DNA of 64,000 bases. It comes from Sphingobacterium lactis. Its GTDB lineage: Bacteria > Bacteroidota > Bacteroidia > Sphingobacteriales > Sphingobacteriaceae. The stretch spans positions 248,001 through 312,000 of the forward strand of contig NZ_CP049246.1 in NCBI RefSeq assembly GCF_011046555.1, in the 5' to 3' direction. A model generated the notes under the pieces. The model saw nothing but the letters and a program-made list of their open reading frames with translations, made no database searches and was not told the origin of the DNA. Of the stretch, positions 35,990 to 45,959 are shown in pieces; the stretch's first letter is position 1, and every line of letters starts with the position of its first letter. The translations under genes and the position numbers were made by a program.

Positions 35990-36562
35990 TTACTGTTCCT
36001 TTAGAAATGCCACCAATGCGCCAACCGCTTTGGACCGGTGGCTGATTTTATTCTTTTCTTCCAAGCTCATTTCAGCAAACGTTTTGTCGTAGCCACTCGG
36101 AATGAAGATAGGATCGTATCCAAATCCTTCGGTTCCCGTACGCGTATCGATTATCCGTCCTTCCACGGTACCTTCAAAAAAATATTGTTCGCCATTGAGG
36201 TATAGCGAAATGACCGTTTTGAATCGTGCGTTCCGATCTGATTTATCTTTAAGCTTGTCCAGGACCAGATCAATGTTCTTTTCCATATCCCTTGAGCCGG
36301 AATAGCGTGCCGAATAAACACCTGGTTCTCCGTTCAGGGCGTCGATTTCCAATCCCGAATCATCGCCAAAGCAATTTACTTGGAATCGCTCCACCAAATA
36401 GTCTGTTTTTTGCTTGGCATTGATCGCAAAGGTATCGCCGGTTTCGGGAATATCATCGTGACAGCCAATGTCCGATAGCGATTTTAAGGTGAACTTATCA
36501 CCAACCATCTCTTGGACTTCCTTTAATTTGTGTTCGTTATTTGTTGCAAATACCAATTCCAT
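35990..36562 (-). CDS. rdgB: XTP/dITP diphosphatase (RdgB/HAM1 family)
   Basis: A 190-residue house-cleaning enzyme that hydrolyses ITP, dITP and XTP to monophosphates, keeping deaminated purines out of nucleic acids. The start is MELVFATNNEHKLKEVQEM, with the family nucleotide-binding lysine in the TNNEHK loop. FGDDSGLEIDALNGEPGVYSAR holds the catalytic Asp, and FGYDPIFIP and KNKISHRSKA follow near the C-terminus. A TAnnTTTG box is 20 bases upstream. Length is normal. Confidence 0.96.
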   Translation of the reverse strand: MELVFATNNEHKLKEVQEMVGDKFTLKSLSDIGCHDDIPETGDTFAINAKQKTDYLVERFQVNCFGDDSGLEIDALNGEPGVYSARYSGSRDMEKNIDLVLDKLKDKSDRNARFKTVISLYLNGEQYFFEGTVEGRIIDTRTGTEGFGYDPIFIPSGYDKTFAEMSLEEKNKISHRSKAVGALVAFLKEQ

Positions 36563-36582
36563 AGCCTAAAAATAATAAGCTT

Positions 36583-36590
36583 CAAAAGTA
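36583..36590 (-). promoter_or_regulatory. -7 promoter box TACTTTTG upstream of rdgB
   Basis: A TAnnTTTG match on the minus strand, 20 bases before the rdgB ATG. Confidence 0.6.
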
Positions 36591-36629
36591 ATCATCTTTA
36601 TGGGGAATTAAGAAAAAGGAGGCTAAAAA

Positions 36630-37178
36630 TTAAGATTGGATAAAGGACTTGAACTCCGTCCAGAACATTTTCTTCTTTTGCACATCGGCAAACATCTCCT
36701 CAAAGGAGAACGTATTGAATACGGTTGCCACCTTACCGTGCATATAGGAATTATGGCCGATGACCGGTAATTTCAGGGAAGTCGGCTCCACGCCAAGCAG
36801 CGTAATTTTCTTGGGGTTGAAGAAGCTCATGATGCGCTTCCACTCATTGGGGTTATGCGGGTTCGCCAGGTTCACCACGGCCACATTGCCTGCATTCAGG
36901 TTCAGTGCTCCGATCGTTTTCAGGAAAGCTTCTTCCGCCTGCGGCGAGAAATAGGGATATTCCGGATATCGCAGAATGAACAGCACGCCCGTTGATTTAT
37001 CACCTTGATAGATGAACTCCTCAGCAGTTCCTGTCGGATTTTGCTGAGGAGTATCATGTATAGGACCTGCAGTCAGCGTCTCCACGATAGGCATAGCAGC
37101 ACCAGGGATGGCAAAAACAGTTTCTGACATCAGGGCCTGTATGGCTATTGGATTATCTGTAGTTAACGTTTTATCCAA
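36630..37178 (-). CDS. Unknown protein, possibly HolD (Pol III psi)-like
   Basis: An 182-residue soluble protein, TTG start at 37178 with an in-frame ATG at 37130 (MSETVFAIPGAAMPIVE) as the alternative. It has a proline/threonine-rich stretch (residues 32-50), then SPQAEEAFLKTIGALNLNAG, ITLLGVEPTSLKLP and a C-terminal KVATVFNTFSFEEMFADVQK followed by a Trp-containing helix. The last part resembles the general outline of E. coli HolD, which ends with a serine-rich strand and a helix containing a Trp. That resemblance is weak and made from memory. It lies between rdgB and the deoxyhypusine-synthase-like gene, same strand. Confidence 0.75.
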   Translation of the reverse strand: MDKTLTTDNPIAIQALMSETVFAIPGAAMPIVETLTAGPIHDTPQQNPTGTAEEFIYQGDKSTGVLFILRYPEYPYFSPQAEEAFLKTIGALNLNAGNVAVVNLANPHNPNEWKRIMSFFNPKKITLLGVEPTSLKLPVIGHNSYMHGKVATVFNTFSFEEMFADVQKKKMFWTEFKSFIQS

Positions 37179-37211
37179 GGGACGCGACTTTAAGGGATTA
37201 CAAATGCTATT

Positions 37212-38192
37212 TTATTGACCTAATACCCAAGCGAAGATCAAAGGTGCAACGATGGTTGCATCCGACTCCACAATGAACTTAGGCGATTGGGTATCCAATT
37301 TACCCCAAGTAATCTTCTCGTTCGGAACAGCTCCGGAATAAGATCCGTAAGACGTTGTCGAATCGGAGATCTGACAGAAATAGGACCAGAAAGGAACATC
37401 ATGCCATTCCAAATCCTGGTACATCATTGGCACAACACAGATCGGGAAGTCACCAGCGATACCACCACCAATTTGGAAAAATCCTACACCTTTGCCACCG
37501 GAATTCTCACGGTACCATTCTGTAAGATAGATCATATATTCAATACCGGTTTTGACGGTATGTGCTTTCAATTCACCCTTGATCACGTAGGAAGCAAAGA
37601 TATTTCCTGTTGTTGAGTCTTCCCATCCCGGTACGATGATTGGAATATTTTTTTCCGCAGCCGCTAAAATCCAGGAGTTCTTCGGATCGATCTCGTAGTA
37701 TTGCTCCAAATCGCCAGAAAGAACCACTTTATATAGGAATTCGTGTGGGAAATAACGCTCGCCAGCTGCTTCAGCATCTTTCCACGCTTTTTCCAAGTGC
37801 GATTGCAATCTGCGGAATGCTTCTTCCTCAGGGATACAGGTATCCGTAACACGGTTATAGTGGTTTTCCAACAATTCCCATTCGTCCTGTGGCGTAAGGT
37901 CACGGTAGTTAGGTACACGCTTGTAGTGTGAATGCGCAACTAAGTTCATCACATCCTCTTCCAGGTTCGCACCTGTACAGGAGATGATCGCAACTTTATC
38001 CTGACGGATCATTTCCGCCAAAGAGATTCCCAATTCTGCGGTACTCATCGCACCAGCTAGGGAAACCAACATTTTTCCACCTTCAGCAAGGTGGGTCTCA
38101 TATCCTTTCGCAGCATCAACCAAGGATGCAGCATTGAAGTGAAGATAGTTTTTCTCAATAAATTGAGAAATAGGTCCTCTTTGTGTACTCAT
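37212..38192 (-). CDS. Deoxyhypusine synthase-like protein
   Basis: A 326-residue NAD-dependent enzyme of the deoxyhypusine synthase family. The blocks MLVSLAGAMSTAELG, ISCTGANLEEDVMNLVAHS and VGFFQIGGGIAGDFP are family-typical, and the catalytic Lys is preserved in ITWGKLDTQSPK near residue 298. In archaea and eukaryotes this enzyme transfers the aminobutyl group of spermidine to eIF5A; bacteria lack eIF5A, so a polyamine-related role (for example homospermidine synthesis) is inferred. The start is ATG 38192 with a TAnnTTTG box 27 bases upstream. Confidence 0.9.
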   Translation of the reverse strand: MSTQRGPISQFIEKNYLHFNAASLVDAAKGYETHLAEGGKMLVSLAGAMSTAELGISLAEMIRQDKVAIISCTGANLEEDVMNLVAHSHYKRVPNYRDLTPQDEWELLENHYNRVTDTCIPEEEAFRRLQSHLEKAWKDAEAAGERYFPHEFLYKVVLSGDLEQYYEIDPKNSWILAAAEKNIPIIVPGWEDSTTGNIFASYVIKGELKAHTVKTGIEYMIYLTEWYRENSGGKGVGFFQIGGGIAGDFPICVVPMMYQDLEWHDVPFWSYFCQISDSTTSYGSYSGAVPNEKITWGKLDTQSPKFIVESDATIVAPLIFAWVLGQ

Positions 38193-38219
38193 AGTCGTAT
38201 ATTATGATAAAAATGTTTA

Positions 38220-38227
38220 CAAAGGTA
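38220..38227 (-). promoter_or_regulatory. -7 promoter box TACCTTTG upstream of the deoxyhypusine-synthase-like gene
   Basis: A TAnnTTTG match on the minus strand, 27 bases before the ATG at 38192. Confidence 0.6.
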
Positions 38228-38261
38228 CTCAATTATTCAAGAATACCTCCCCTTGCCGTTT

Positions 38262-38378
38262 TCACTTTCGCTTCAAAAGCCGTGAAAAAAGCCAAAAGAA
38301 GAACACCACGATTAAAATTAGGATTCCAAGGATGATTATTTCGCTCATTCCGAGGCTCCAGCTGTCATTATTTAACAT
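38262..38378 (-). CDS. Small single-helix membrane peptide, 38 residues
   Basis: An open frame of 38 codons from an ATG at 38378: MLNNDSWSLGMSEIIILGIL, then a continuous hydrophobic helix (residues 14-31) and the basic tail FSRLLKRK before TGA. A second ATG at codon 11 could be the true start. It lies 11 bases after the dipeptide epimerase stop on the same strand. The typical one-helix, positive-tail layout argues for a real membrane miniprotein. Function unknown. Confidence 0.55.
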   Translation of the reverse strand: MLNNDSWSLGMSEIIILGILILIVVFFFWLFSRLLKRK

Positions 38379-38389
38379 TTGTTAAAAAA

Positions 38390-39490
38390 TTAAGATACTA
38401 CCCATTTTTCACATTTCTCCAAGAATTCCGGCGCTATGTCAGCGGCAATTCCGGGACCTTCCGTAATGTGGATGGCATAGCCATCATACTGGATACCCCC
38501 GATTACGGGATCTTCCAGGTGGCCGACCATGCAGGTGTCCAAATCGAAGAATTTTACATTGGGAGCAGCATAGGCAAAGTGCGCCTTGGCCGCCAAGGCC
38601 AGCCTGCTTTCCAGCATCCCCCCGATCATGCAAGGAATACCGTATTCCTGGGCAACGGCCTGAATCTTCAGGGATTCTGCAATTCCCGAAGATTTCGAGA
38701 ATTTAATATTGATGTAATCGCATCCATCGGTGCGACAGATCCGGTCGGCATCGTGATGGTCATAAACGGATTCATCCGCCATAATGGGCACGATGGTTTC
38801 CGAACGTAATTGTGCCAATAGATGGTCGTTATAGGTGCGCATCGGTTGTTCACAGAATTGGATCTTTAAAGGCTCCAAACCCTGCAATGCTTCAACGGCT
38901 TCGGCGTAGGACCATCCCTGATTGGCATCGATCCGGATCGGGATATCGAATCCGACAGCCTGGCGAATGGCCTTTATTCTGGCAATATCATCCTGGGGCT
39001 TCTTCCCCAATTTCACCTTCAGCGCAACGGCTCCACCATCGTGCAATACTTTCGCCTTGGTCGCCATTTCCTCCGGACTGGCGATGCCCAAGGTGATGTC
39101 CGTATGGATTTCACGTGGCGTACCGCCCAAGTATTGATACAATGGTTGACCTGCAGCCTTGGCGGCAAGATCATACAACGCCATATCGAAGGCGGATTTG
39201 ATGGTGCCATTGCGGGCAATATACAAGTGCAGTTCCGCCAAGCGCGCTTCCACATCCAACGGATCCTTCCCTACCCAGATTTTCGCAAAATCCCGAGCGA
39301 CCGCCAAACAGGTCTCCTGGGTCTCCCCGACGATCATCGGAAAAGCCGAACATTCCCCAACGCCATACCATTCCGTGTCCGTAAGGATCTTGATAAATGT
39401 GTTCTGCGCGTACTCCATTACCCCTGTGGCAATCACGAACGGCTCCATCGGAATGCTGAGCCTATAGATTTCAATTGACTTGATTAACAT
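38390..39490 (-). CDS. Dipeptide epimerase (L-Ala-D/L-Glu epimerase-like, enolase superfamily)
   Basis: A 366-residue enzyme of the mandelate racemase/muconate lactonizing group. The catalytic KxK pair is in ALKVKLGKKP, metal ligands are Asp in IRIDANQGWS, Glu in FCEQPM and Asp in IMADESVYDH, and the second catalytic Lys is in INIKFSKSSGIAES. This pattern is that of dipeptide epimerases, which interconvert L-Ala-D-Glu and L-Ala-L-Glu in murein peptide recycling. The exact substrate is unproven. A TAnnTTTG box lies 19 bases upstream. The miniprotein gene follows directly. Confidence 0.88.
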   Translation of the reverse strand: MLIKSIEIYRLSIPMEPFVIATGVMEYAQNTFIKILTDTEWYGVGECSAFPMIVGETQETCLAVARDFAKIWVGKDPLDVEARLAELHLYIARNGTIKSAFDMALYDLAAKAAGQPLYQYLGGTPREIHTDITLGIASPEEMATKAKVLHDGGAVALKVKLGKKPQDDIARIKAIRQAVGFDIPIRIDANQGWSYAEAVEALQGLEPLKIQFCEQPMRTYNDHLLAQLRSETIVPIMADESVYDHHDADRICRTDGCDYINIKFSKSSGIAESLKIQAVAQEYGIPCMIGGMLESRLALAAKAHFAYAAPNVKFFDLDTCMVGHLEDPVIGGIQYDGYAIHITEGPGIAADIAPEFLEKCEKWVVS

Positions 39491-39509
39491 AATTTATAAG
39501 TTCGAATAG

Positions 39510-39517
39510 CAAATGTA
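39510..39517 (-). promoter_or_regulatory. -7 promoter box TACATTTG upstream of the epimerase gene
   Basis: A TAnnTTTG match on the minus strand, 19 bases before the ATG at 39490. Confidence 0.6.
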
Positions 39518-39700
39518 ACGAATGATATTCCATTATTATAGCCAAATGGCGAAACAAATACAAAATCTGCTATTAACACCCGATTAAATTACATTACCTT
39601 CAAACTTTTTAATATTTTTTTAACATTATTACAATATTTTAATCGTTTTCTTCATATATTAGCAATCTCGTTTGTTATTTTATCTAATTATCATATTACA

Positions 39701-42700
39701 ATGCAGCAAGAAGGACTTTATAACCCGGCGTTCGAACATGACGCTTGCGGGGTTGGATTCGTAGCCCATATCAAGGGGCAGAAATCGCACCAGCAGGTGA
39801 AGGACGCCCTGACGATGTTGGAGAACATGGAGCACCGTGGGGCATGCGGTTGCGATCCGGAGTCCGGTGATGGCGCAGGGATCATGATCCAACTTCCCCA
39901 TGAATTTCTGTGGGAAGAATGTATCAATTTGGGCATACAGCTCCAAGAACCGGGTTATTATGGTGTAGGGATGCTCTTTCTGCCTAAAGAGGAGGCGATG
40001 AATCGCTTATGTCGCGAAGTCATTGCCGAGGCTGCAGCAGAACGAAACATGGAACTGCTGGGATTCCGGCAGGTACCTGTCAGCCGGGAAGGGATAGGTC
40101 CTACGGCACTCAGCGCGGAACCGGAGATCGTGCAGTTTTTTATCTCCCGCCCAGCGGGTGTACAGAACACCGAGGATTTTGAACGGAAGTTATACGTCCT
40201 CCGCAGATTGATTATCCAAAAGATTAAATCCCACCAAGAATATCCACTACCGCTTTATATCGCTTCTCTTTCCTGCAAAACGATAATCTATAAAGGACAG
40301 TTGACCACATACCAGGTCGGCACCTATTTCAAGGATCTGCGGGACCCACGGGTGGTATCGGCCTTTGGACTTGTCCATTCCCGGTTTTCGACCAATACCT
40401 TTCCATCTTGGTCGTTGGCACAACCTTTCCGCATGATTGCCCACAATGGGGAAATCAACACCCTGACCGGCAACTTGAACTGGTTCTATGCAGGTGTTCG
40501 AGCCTACTCCTCGCCCTACTTTACCGCAGAAGAAATGGAAATCCTATTGCCGGTGGTGGACCGAGGGCAGTCGGACTCCGCCTGTCTGGACAACGTCGTG
40601 GAATTGCTGCTGCATTCCGGCCGTAGCCTTCCCCACGTCATGTTAATGCTGGTTCCCGAAGCGTGGGACGGCAATACACAGATGGACCCTTTGAAAAGAG
40701 CGTTCTATGAATACCATGCCACCTTAATGGAACCTTGGGACGGCCCTGCTGCCCTTTGTTTTACGGATGGCAATATGATCGGTGCCACATTGGATAGAAA
40801 TGGCCTTCGCCCATTGCGCTATGCCGTTACTTCCGATGATCGTGTAGTCGTAGCTTCCGAGGCCGGCGCTTTGCCGATCGATGAAGCGACCATTATCAAA
40901 AAGGGACGACAACAGCCCGGTAAGATATTCGTAGTGGATATGGAAGCAGGCAAGATCCGCACGGACGAGGAAGTGAAGGGCGAGCTTGTTCGCCAACAGC
41001 CGTACGGCGAATGGATCAACAATTACAAGATTAAATTGGAGGAACTGGCAGAACCGCGGGTAACCTTTACCTACCTGTCCAAGGAATCCGTATTCAAATA
41101 CCAATTATCCTTCGGGTACTCCCGGGAGGATATCGAAACGATACTGACGCCAATGGCGCTAACAGGCTATGAACCGATCGGATCGATGGGTACCGATGTG
41201 CCCTTGGCGGTACTATCCGACCAACCGCAGCACATCTCCAGTTACTTCAAGCAATTCTTTGCCCAGGTAACCAACCCACCGATCGACCCCATCCGGGAGC
41301 GCCTGGTCATGAGTCTAGCCACGTTCATTGGCAATTCCGGCAATATTCTGGTGGAAGACAAGAAGTTCTGCCATTGTGTAACGCTGGAGCATCCCATCTT
41401 GACCTCCAGCGAACTGGAAAAATTGCGCTCGATCGATACGGGTGTTTTCCAGGCGAAAACCATCCAGAGTTACTTTCGAGCAGATGGTAAACCAGGATCA
41501 TTGGAAGCTGGTCTGGAAAGGCTATGCCGCTATGCGGACGATGCCGTTCGTGACGGTTTCGAGGTCATTATATTATCCGACCGAGCAATAGATTCGCAGC
41601 ATTGCGCTATCCCATCCCTGTTGGCGGTATCCGCTGTGCACCACCACCTGATCAAAACCGGAAATCGCGGTGCTGTAGGATTGGTTGTGGAAGCGGGAGA
41701 TGCCTGGGAGGTCCATCATTTCGCCTGCCTATTGGCCTTCGGCGCAACAGCTATCAACCCGTACATGGCTTTGGCGAGCATCCGCACGATGAAGGAAATC
41801 GGCCAATTGGACACCGACCTGACTTGGGATGATCTGAAGAAAAATTATGTGAAGGCCGTTTGCAATGGCCTATTGAAGATATTTTCTAAAATGGGGATCT
41901 CCACCCTACAATCGTACCATGGCGCCCAGATCTTCGAGGTCCTGGGGATCGATAGCGAAGTGGTGGACACCTATTTCTGCGGTGCAGTATCCCGCATTGG
42001 CGGCTTAAAATTGGACGATATCGCCAAGGAATCCCTAGCCAAGCATTGGCGAGGATTTGAGAACAGCCGCATAGCACCTACCCTGCTTCCCGAAGGTGGT
42101 CTCTACCAATGGAAGCGCCGCGGTGAAGGGCATCTATGGAATCCACAGACCGTACATTTATTGCAACAGGCATGTCGCACCGGCGATTTTGCAATCTATA
42201 AGAAGTATGCTGAATTGATCAACAACCAAAAGGAACGCATGTACACCCTACGTGGCTTATTGGACTTCGCAAAACACCGCAGTCCGATTTCCGTTGACCA
42301 GGTAGAACCGGCCAGCGAGATCATGAAGCGCTTTGCAACGGGTGCCATGTCCTTCGGTTCGATATCACACGAAGCACACAGCACTTTGGCCATTGCGATG
42401 AACCGCATTGGCGGAAAATCCAATACTGGAGAGGGTGGCGAGGATGAAATCCGCTACGCCAAATTGCCGAACGGTGATTCCATGCGTTCAGCGATCAAAC
42501 AGGTTGCCTCTGCACGCTTCGGTGTAACATCCAATTACCTAACACAGGCAGATGAGATCCAAATCAAGATGGCGCAAGGCGCAAAACCTGGAGAGGGAGG
42601 TCAGCTTCCTGGCCATAAGGTTGATGAATGGATCGCTAAGGTTCGCCATTCCACGCCAGGCGTTGGGTTGATTTCTCCGCCACCACACCACGATATCTAT

Positions 42701-44200
42701 TCCATTGAGGATTTGGCTCAGCTGATCTTCGACCTGAAGAACGCCAATCGCCAAGCCCGGATCAATGTGAAGTTGGTATCAAAGGCCGGCGTAGGTACCA
42801 TTGCCGCAGGTGTGGCAAAAGCCCATGCCGATGTGATCCTCATTGCCGGATATGACGGCGGAACGGGCGCATCGCCCATCAGCTCCATCAAGCATGCCGG
42901 CCTACCTTGGGAACTCGGACTTGCCGAAGCACACCAGACCCTGGTGCTGAACCGACTGCGCAGCCGCGTTGTCCTTCAAGCCGATGGACAGATGAAAACC
43001 GGACGCGACCTGGTGATTGCGACTTTATTGGGAGCCGAAGAATGGGGCGTTGCCACGGCAGCCCTTGTTGCTGGTGGATGCATCATGATGCGCAAATGTC
43101 ACTTGAATACATGTCCGGTAGGTGTTGCCACCCAGGATCCGGAATTGCGCAAGCTCTTCTCCGGAAAACCAGATGATGTCGTACACCTCTTCCAGTTCCT
43201 GGCCGAGGAAATGCGTGAGATCATGGCGGAATTGGGTTTCCGCACCATCAACGAAATGGTGGGACGGGCACAATTCCTCAAGAAAAGAGAAAACCTGGAA
43301 CATTGGAAGGTGAACAAGATTGACTTCTCAGGAATCCTGCACGTGGCGGCAAATGCCCAAGGCGAGACACTATACAATACGGAAGAACAAGATCACGGCA
43401 TGAGCATGATCCTCGATTGGGGGCTCCTCCAGCAGGCGAAAGCCGCCCTGGACACCAAGACACCCGTGTTTGGAACCTTCCATGTGAAAAACACCGACCG
43501 GACCATAGGAACTATGCTATCAAACGAAATATCGAAGCGCTACGGTTCCGAAGGGTTACCGGACAACAGCATCAACTTCAAGTTCGAGGGGTCAGCCGGT
43601 CAATCGTTCGGCGCCTTCAATACGAAGGGTATTTCATTTGAATTGGAAGGCGAAGCCAATGACTATGTCGGCAAGGGCTTATCCGGTGGCCAGCTGGCCA
43701 TTTATCCGGCAAAGGAAAGTGAATTGGTTCCGCATGACAACATCATCATCGGCAATGTCGCCCTGTACGGTGCAACATCCGGGCACCTGTTCATCAATGG
43801 TAAAGCCGGCGAGCGATTTGCGGTGCGGAATTCCGGCGCCACAGCGGTCGTGGAAGGCATCGGCGACCACGGATGTGAATACATGACGGGCGGTCGAGCG
43901 CTGATCCTTGGGGAGACAGGGCGCAATTTTGCGGCCGGTATGAGCGGCGGTATTGCGTGGATCTACGATATCCAGGGAACTTTCCGGGAAAACTGCAACC
44001 GCGAGATGGTGGACCTGGATCCACTGGAAGGTGCCGACGAATCGGAAATCATTGCGCTACTGAAACGGCATATCCACCTGACAAAAAGTGAACGGGCGAG
44101 CTATATCCTCAACAATTGGGCAGCAGAGAAAAGCCGGTTCATCAAAGTATTCCCGAAAGAGTACAAGAATGTTTTACAGATAAAATTAGCAACAGCATAA
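39701..44200 (+). CDS. gltB: Glutamate synthase, large (alpha) subunit
   Basis: A 1499-residue subunit of NADPH-type glutamate synthase, which converts glutamine and 2-oxoglutarate into two glutamates. The N-terminal glutaminase domain has the nucleophile Cys16 in EHDACGVGFVA, implying removal of a 15-residue propeptide. The central FMN domain contains GEGGEDEIRYAKLPNGDS and GGTGASPISSIKHAG. The 3Fe-4S cysteines are in MRKCHLNTCPVG near residue 1135, and the C-terminal GXGXG helix domain ends the protein. Length is typical. It is followed 18 bases later by gltD; an AT-rich upstream region of 180 bases holds no clear TAnnTTTG box. Confidence 0.97.
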   Translation: MQQEGLYNPAFEHDACGVGFVAHIKGQKSHQQVKDALTMLENMEHRGACGCDPESGDGAGIMIQLPHEFLWEECINLGIQLQEPGYYGVGMLFLPKEEAMNRLCREVIAEAAAERNMELLGFRQVPVSREGIGPTALSAEPEIVQFFISRPAGVQNTEDFERKLYVLRRLIIQKIKSHQEYPLPLYIASLSCKTIIYKGQLTTYQVGTYFKDLRDPRVVSAFGLVHSRFSTNTFPSWSLAQPFRMIAHNGEINTLTGNLNWFYAGVRAYSSPYFTAEEMEILLPVVDRGQSDSACLDNVVELLLHSGRSLPHVMLMLVPEAWDGNTQMDPLKRAFYEYHATLMEPWDGPAALCFTDGNMIGATLDRNGLRPLRYAVTSDDRVVVASEAGALPIDEATIIKKGRQQPGKIFVVDMEAGKIRTDEEVKGELVRQQPYGEWINNYKIKLEELAEPRVTFTYLSKESVFKYQLSFGYSREDIETILTPMALTGYEPIGSMGTDVPLAVLSDQPQHISSYFKQFFAQVTNPPIDPIRERLVMSLATFIGNSGNILVEDKKFCHCVTLEHPILTSSELEKLRSIDTGVFQAKTIQSYFRADGKPGSLEAGLERLCRYADDAVRDGFEVIILSDRAIDSQHCAIPSLLAVSAVHHHLIKTGNRGAVGLVVEAGDAWEVHHFACLLAFGATAINPYMALASIRTMKEIGQLDTDLTWDDLKKNYVKAVCNGLLKIFSKMGISTLQSYHGAQIFEVLGIDSEVVDTYFCGAVSRIGGLKLDDIAKESLAKHWRGFENSRIAPTLLPEGGLYQWKRRGEGHLWNPQTVHLLQQACRTGDFAIYKKYAELINNQKERMYTLRGLLDFAKHRSPISVDQVEPASEIMKRFATGAMSFGSISHEAHSTLAIAMNRIGGKSNTGEGGEDEIRYAKLPNGDSMRSAIKQVASARFGVTSNYLTQADEIQIKMAQGAKPGEGGQLPGHKVDEWIAKVRHSTPGVGLISPPPHHDIYSIEDLAQLIFDLKNANRQARINVKLVSKAGVGTIAAGVAKAHADVILIAGYDGGTGASPISSIKHAGLPWELGLAEAHQTLVLNRLRSRVVLQADGQMKTGRDLVIATLLGAEEWGVATAALVAGGCIMMRKCHLNTCPVGVATQDPELRKLFSGKPDDVVHLFQFLAEEMREIMAELGFRTINEMVGRAQFLKKRENLEHWKVNKIDFSGILHVAANAQGETLYNTEEQDHGMSMILDWGLLQQAKAALDTKTPVFGTFHVKNTDRTIGTMLSNEISKRYGSEGLPDNSINFKFEGSAGQSFGAFNTKGISFELEGEANDYVGKGLSGGQLAIYPAKESELVPHDNIIIGNVALYGATSGHLFINGKAGERFAVRNSGATAVVEGIGDHGCEYMTGGRALILGETGRNFAAGMSGGIAWIYDIQGTFRENCNREMVDLDPLEGADESEIIALLKRHIHLTKSERASYILNNWAAEKSRFIKVFPKEYKNVLQIKLATA

Positions 44201-44218
44201 CCGCGGAGGGTCAATATC

Positions 44219-45688
44219 ATGGGAAAACCTACAGGATTTTTAGAATTTGAAAGAGCTGTTCCTCAGAAAGATGCTGCAGCGGACAGAAAACAGAATTATC
44301 AGGAGTTTGTGCATTCCTTTTCGGATGAGCAACTTAACAACCAAGCAGCGCGCTGCATGAATTGCGGCATCCCGTTTTGCCACTCGGGATGTCCTTTGGG
44401 CAATGTGATCCCGGAGTTCAACGACGCTGTATACGATGGGAATTGGGAAGAAGCGTATGCGATTCTCAGCTCCACCAACAACTTCCCCGAATTCACGGGT
44501 AGGATCTGTCCGGCCCCTTGTGAGTCGGCATGTGTTCTGGGCATCAACAAAAATCCGGTGGCCATTGAGGAAATCGAAAAGCATATCATCGAGATCGCCT
44601 TCAAAAAAGGTTTTGTGCAACCAAACAAGAGCTATTTAAAAACGGGCAAGCGTGTCGCTGTTGTCGGCTCCGGCCCTGCAGGCCTTGCTGCTGCCGCACA
44701 GCTCAATAAAGCAGGTCATGATGTTGTCGTCTATGAACGGGACGATAAAGTCGGAGGTCTCCTCCGTTATGGCATCCCAGATTTCAAACTTGACAAATCG
44801 GTAATCGACCGCCGCATTGAGGTCATGGAACAGTCGGGCGTGGAATTCAGAACCAATTCCGAAGTGGGAAAAAACGTTCCTACGGAAGAATTGGACAGCT
44901 ATGACGCCATCGTCCTCGCAGGCGGCTCCACCATTCCACGGAACCTGAATATCCCCGGTCGGGAGTTGAAAGGTGTGCATTATGCCATGGAATTCCTGAA
45001 ACAGCAGAATAAACGCGTTGGAAACTCGGCCATTGAGACGGAGGAAATACACGCGAAGGATAAAAATGTCCTTGTGATCGGCGGTGGTGACACGGGCTCC
45101 GATTGTGTTGGTACATCCAACAGACATGGTGCGAAGTCTGTAACGCAATTTGAACTGATGCCCACACCGCCGACTGCACGGACGGAAGCCATGCCTTGGC
45201 CAAGCTACCCGATGCTCCTGAAAACAACGACTTCCCACGAGGAGGGCTGCCAGCGTCACTGGAGCATCAGCACCAAAGAATTTTTGGGTGATGCTGACGG
45301 CAACCTGCGTGCAGCGCGCGTGGTAGACCTGGAATGGGAAACCGATGCATTGGGTCGCCCCGTATCCTTTAAAGAGGTGGAAGGTTCCGAACGTGAACTT
45401 CCTTGTGAGCTCGTGACGTTAGCGATGGGTTTCTTGCATCCTCAGCACGAAGGCTTGCTCCAGCAATTGGGCATCAAGCTGACGGATAGAGGAAACATCG
45501 ATGCAACGGAAACCGAGTTTCAGACCAACAAAGCCAATGTGTTCACAGCCGGCGATATGCGCCGCGGCCAATCCCTCGTTGTTTGGGCCATCTCTGAAGG
45601 ACGTGAATGTGCTAGAAAGGTGGATGAATACCTGATGGGAACTTCTGTTCTGGAAAGTAAGGAAGCGGTCATGGGCATTGCGGGATAA
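44219..45688 (+). CDS. gltD: Glutamate synthase, small (beta) subunit
   Basis: A 489-residue FAD- and NADPH-binding subunit that passes electrons to GltB. The N-terminal iron-sulfur cysteines are in [19 protein letters not shown] and [13 protein letters not shown]. The FAD fold is [17 protein letters not shown] and the NADPH fold [13 protein letters not shown]. The motif [19 protein letters not shown] near the C-terminus is family-typical. It begins after the Shine-Dalgarno-like CGGAGGG at 44202-44208, a clearer ribosome site than elsewhere in the window. A terminator follows. Confidence 0.97.
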   Translation: MGKPTGFLEFERAVPQKDAAADRKQNYQEFVHSFSDEQLNNQAARCMNCGIPFCHSGCPLGNVIPEFNDAVYDGNWEEAYAILSSTNNFPEFTGRICPAPCESACVLGINKNPVAIEEIEKHIIEIAFKKGFVQPNKSYLKTGKRVAVVGSGPAGLAAAAQLNKAGHDVVVYERDDKVGGLLRYGIPDFKLDKSVIDRRIEVMEQSGVEFRTNSEVGKNVPTEELDSYDAIVLAGGSTIPRNLNIPGRELKGVHYAMEFLKQQNKRVGNSAIETEEIHAKDKNVLVIGGGDTGSDCVGTSNRHGAKSVTQFELMPTPPTARTEAMPWPSYPMLLKTTTSHEEGCQRHWSISTKEFLGDADGNLRAARVVDLEWETDALGRPVSFKEVEGSERELPCELVTLAMGFLHPQHEGLLQQLGIKLTDRGNIDATETEFQTNKANVFTAGDMRRGQSLVVWAISEGRECARKVDEYLMGTSVLESKEAVMGIAG

Positions 45689-45747
45689 GCACTAGAACCG
45701 TACATAAAGAAATCACTATTTTAAAACAACGTTTTCCGAAACAGACC

Positions 45748-45780
45748 GCCCTTGGATGAAAATCCAGGGGCTTTCTTTTT
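45748..45780 (+). terminator. Intrinsic terminator of gltBD
   Basis: GCCCTTGGAT pairs with ATCCAGGGGC (one G-T pair) around a GAAA loop, followed by TTTCTTTTT. Confidence 0.85.
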
Positions 45781-45833
45781 GGTGAATCGGCATAGGCCCG
45801 ACCAATTTTCCGTAGGCAAAAAGTGCATAAACT

Positions 45834-45860
45834 AAAAAAGCCCTCCAAAGAGGGCTTTTT
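45834..45860 (-). terminator. Terminator of the tRNA pair
   Basis: On the minus strand AAAAAGCCCTC pairs with GAGGGCTTTTTT around a four-base loop. It begins 8 bases after the 3' end of the second tRNA gene. Confidence 0.85.
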
Positions 45861-45867
45861 ATCCAAG

Positions 45868-45940
<73 letters not shown>

Positions 45941-45959
45941 ATGTATTGTAAATGTCTTT

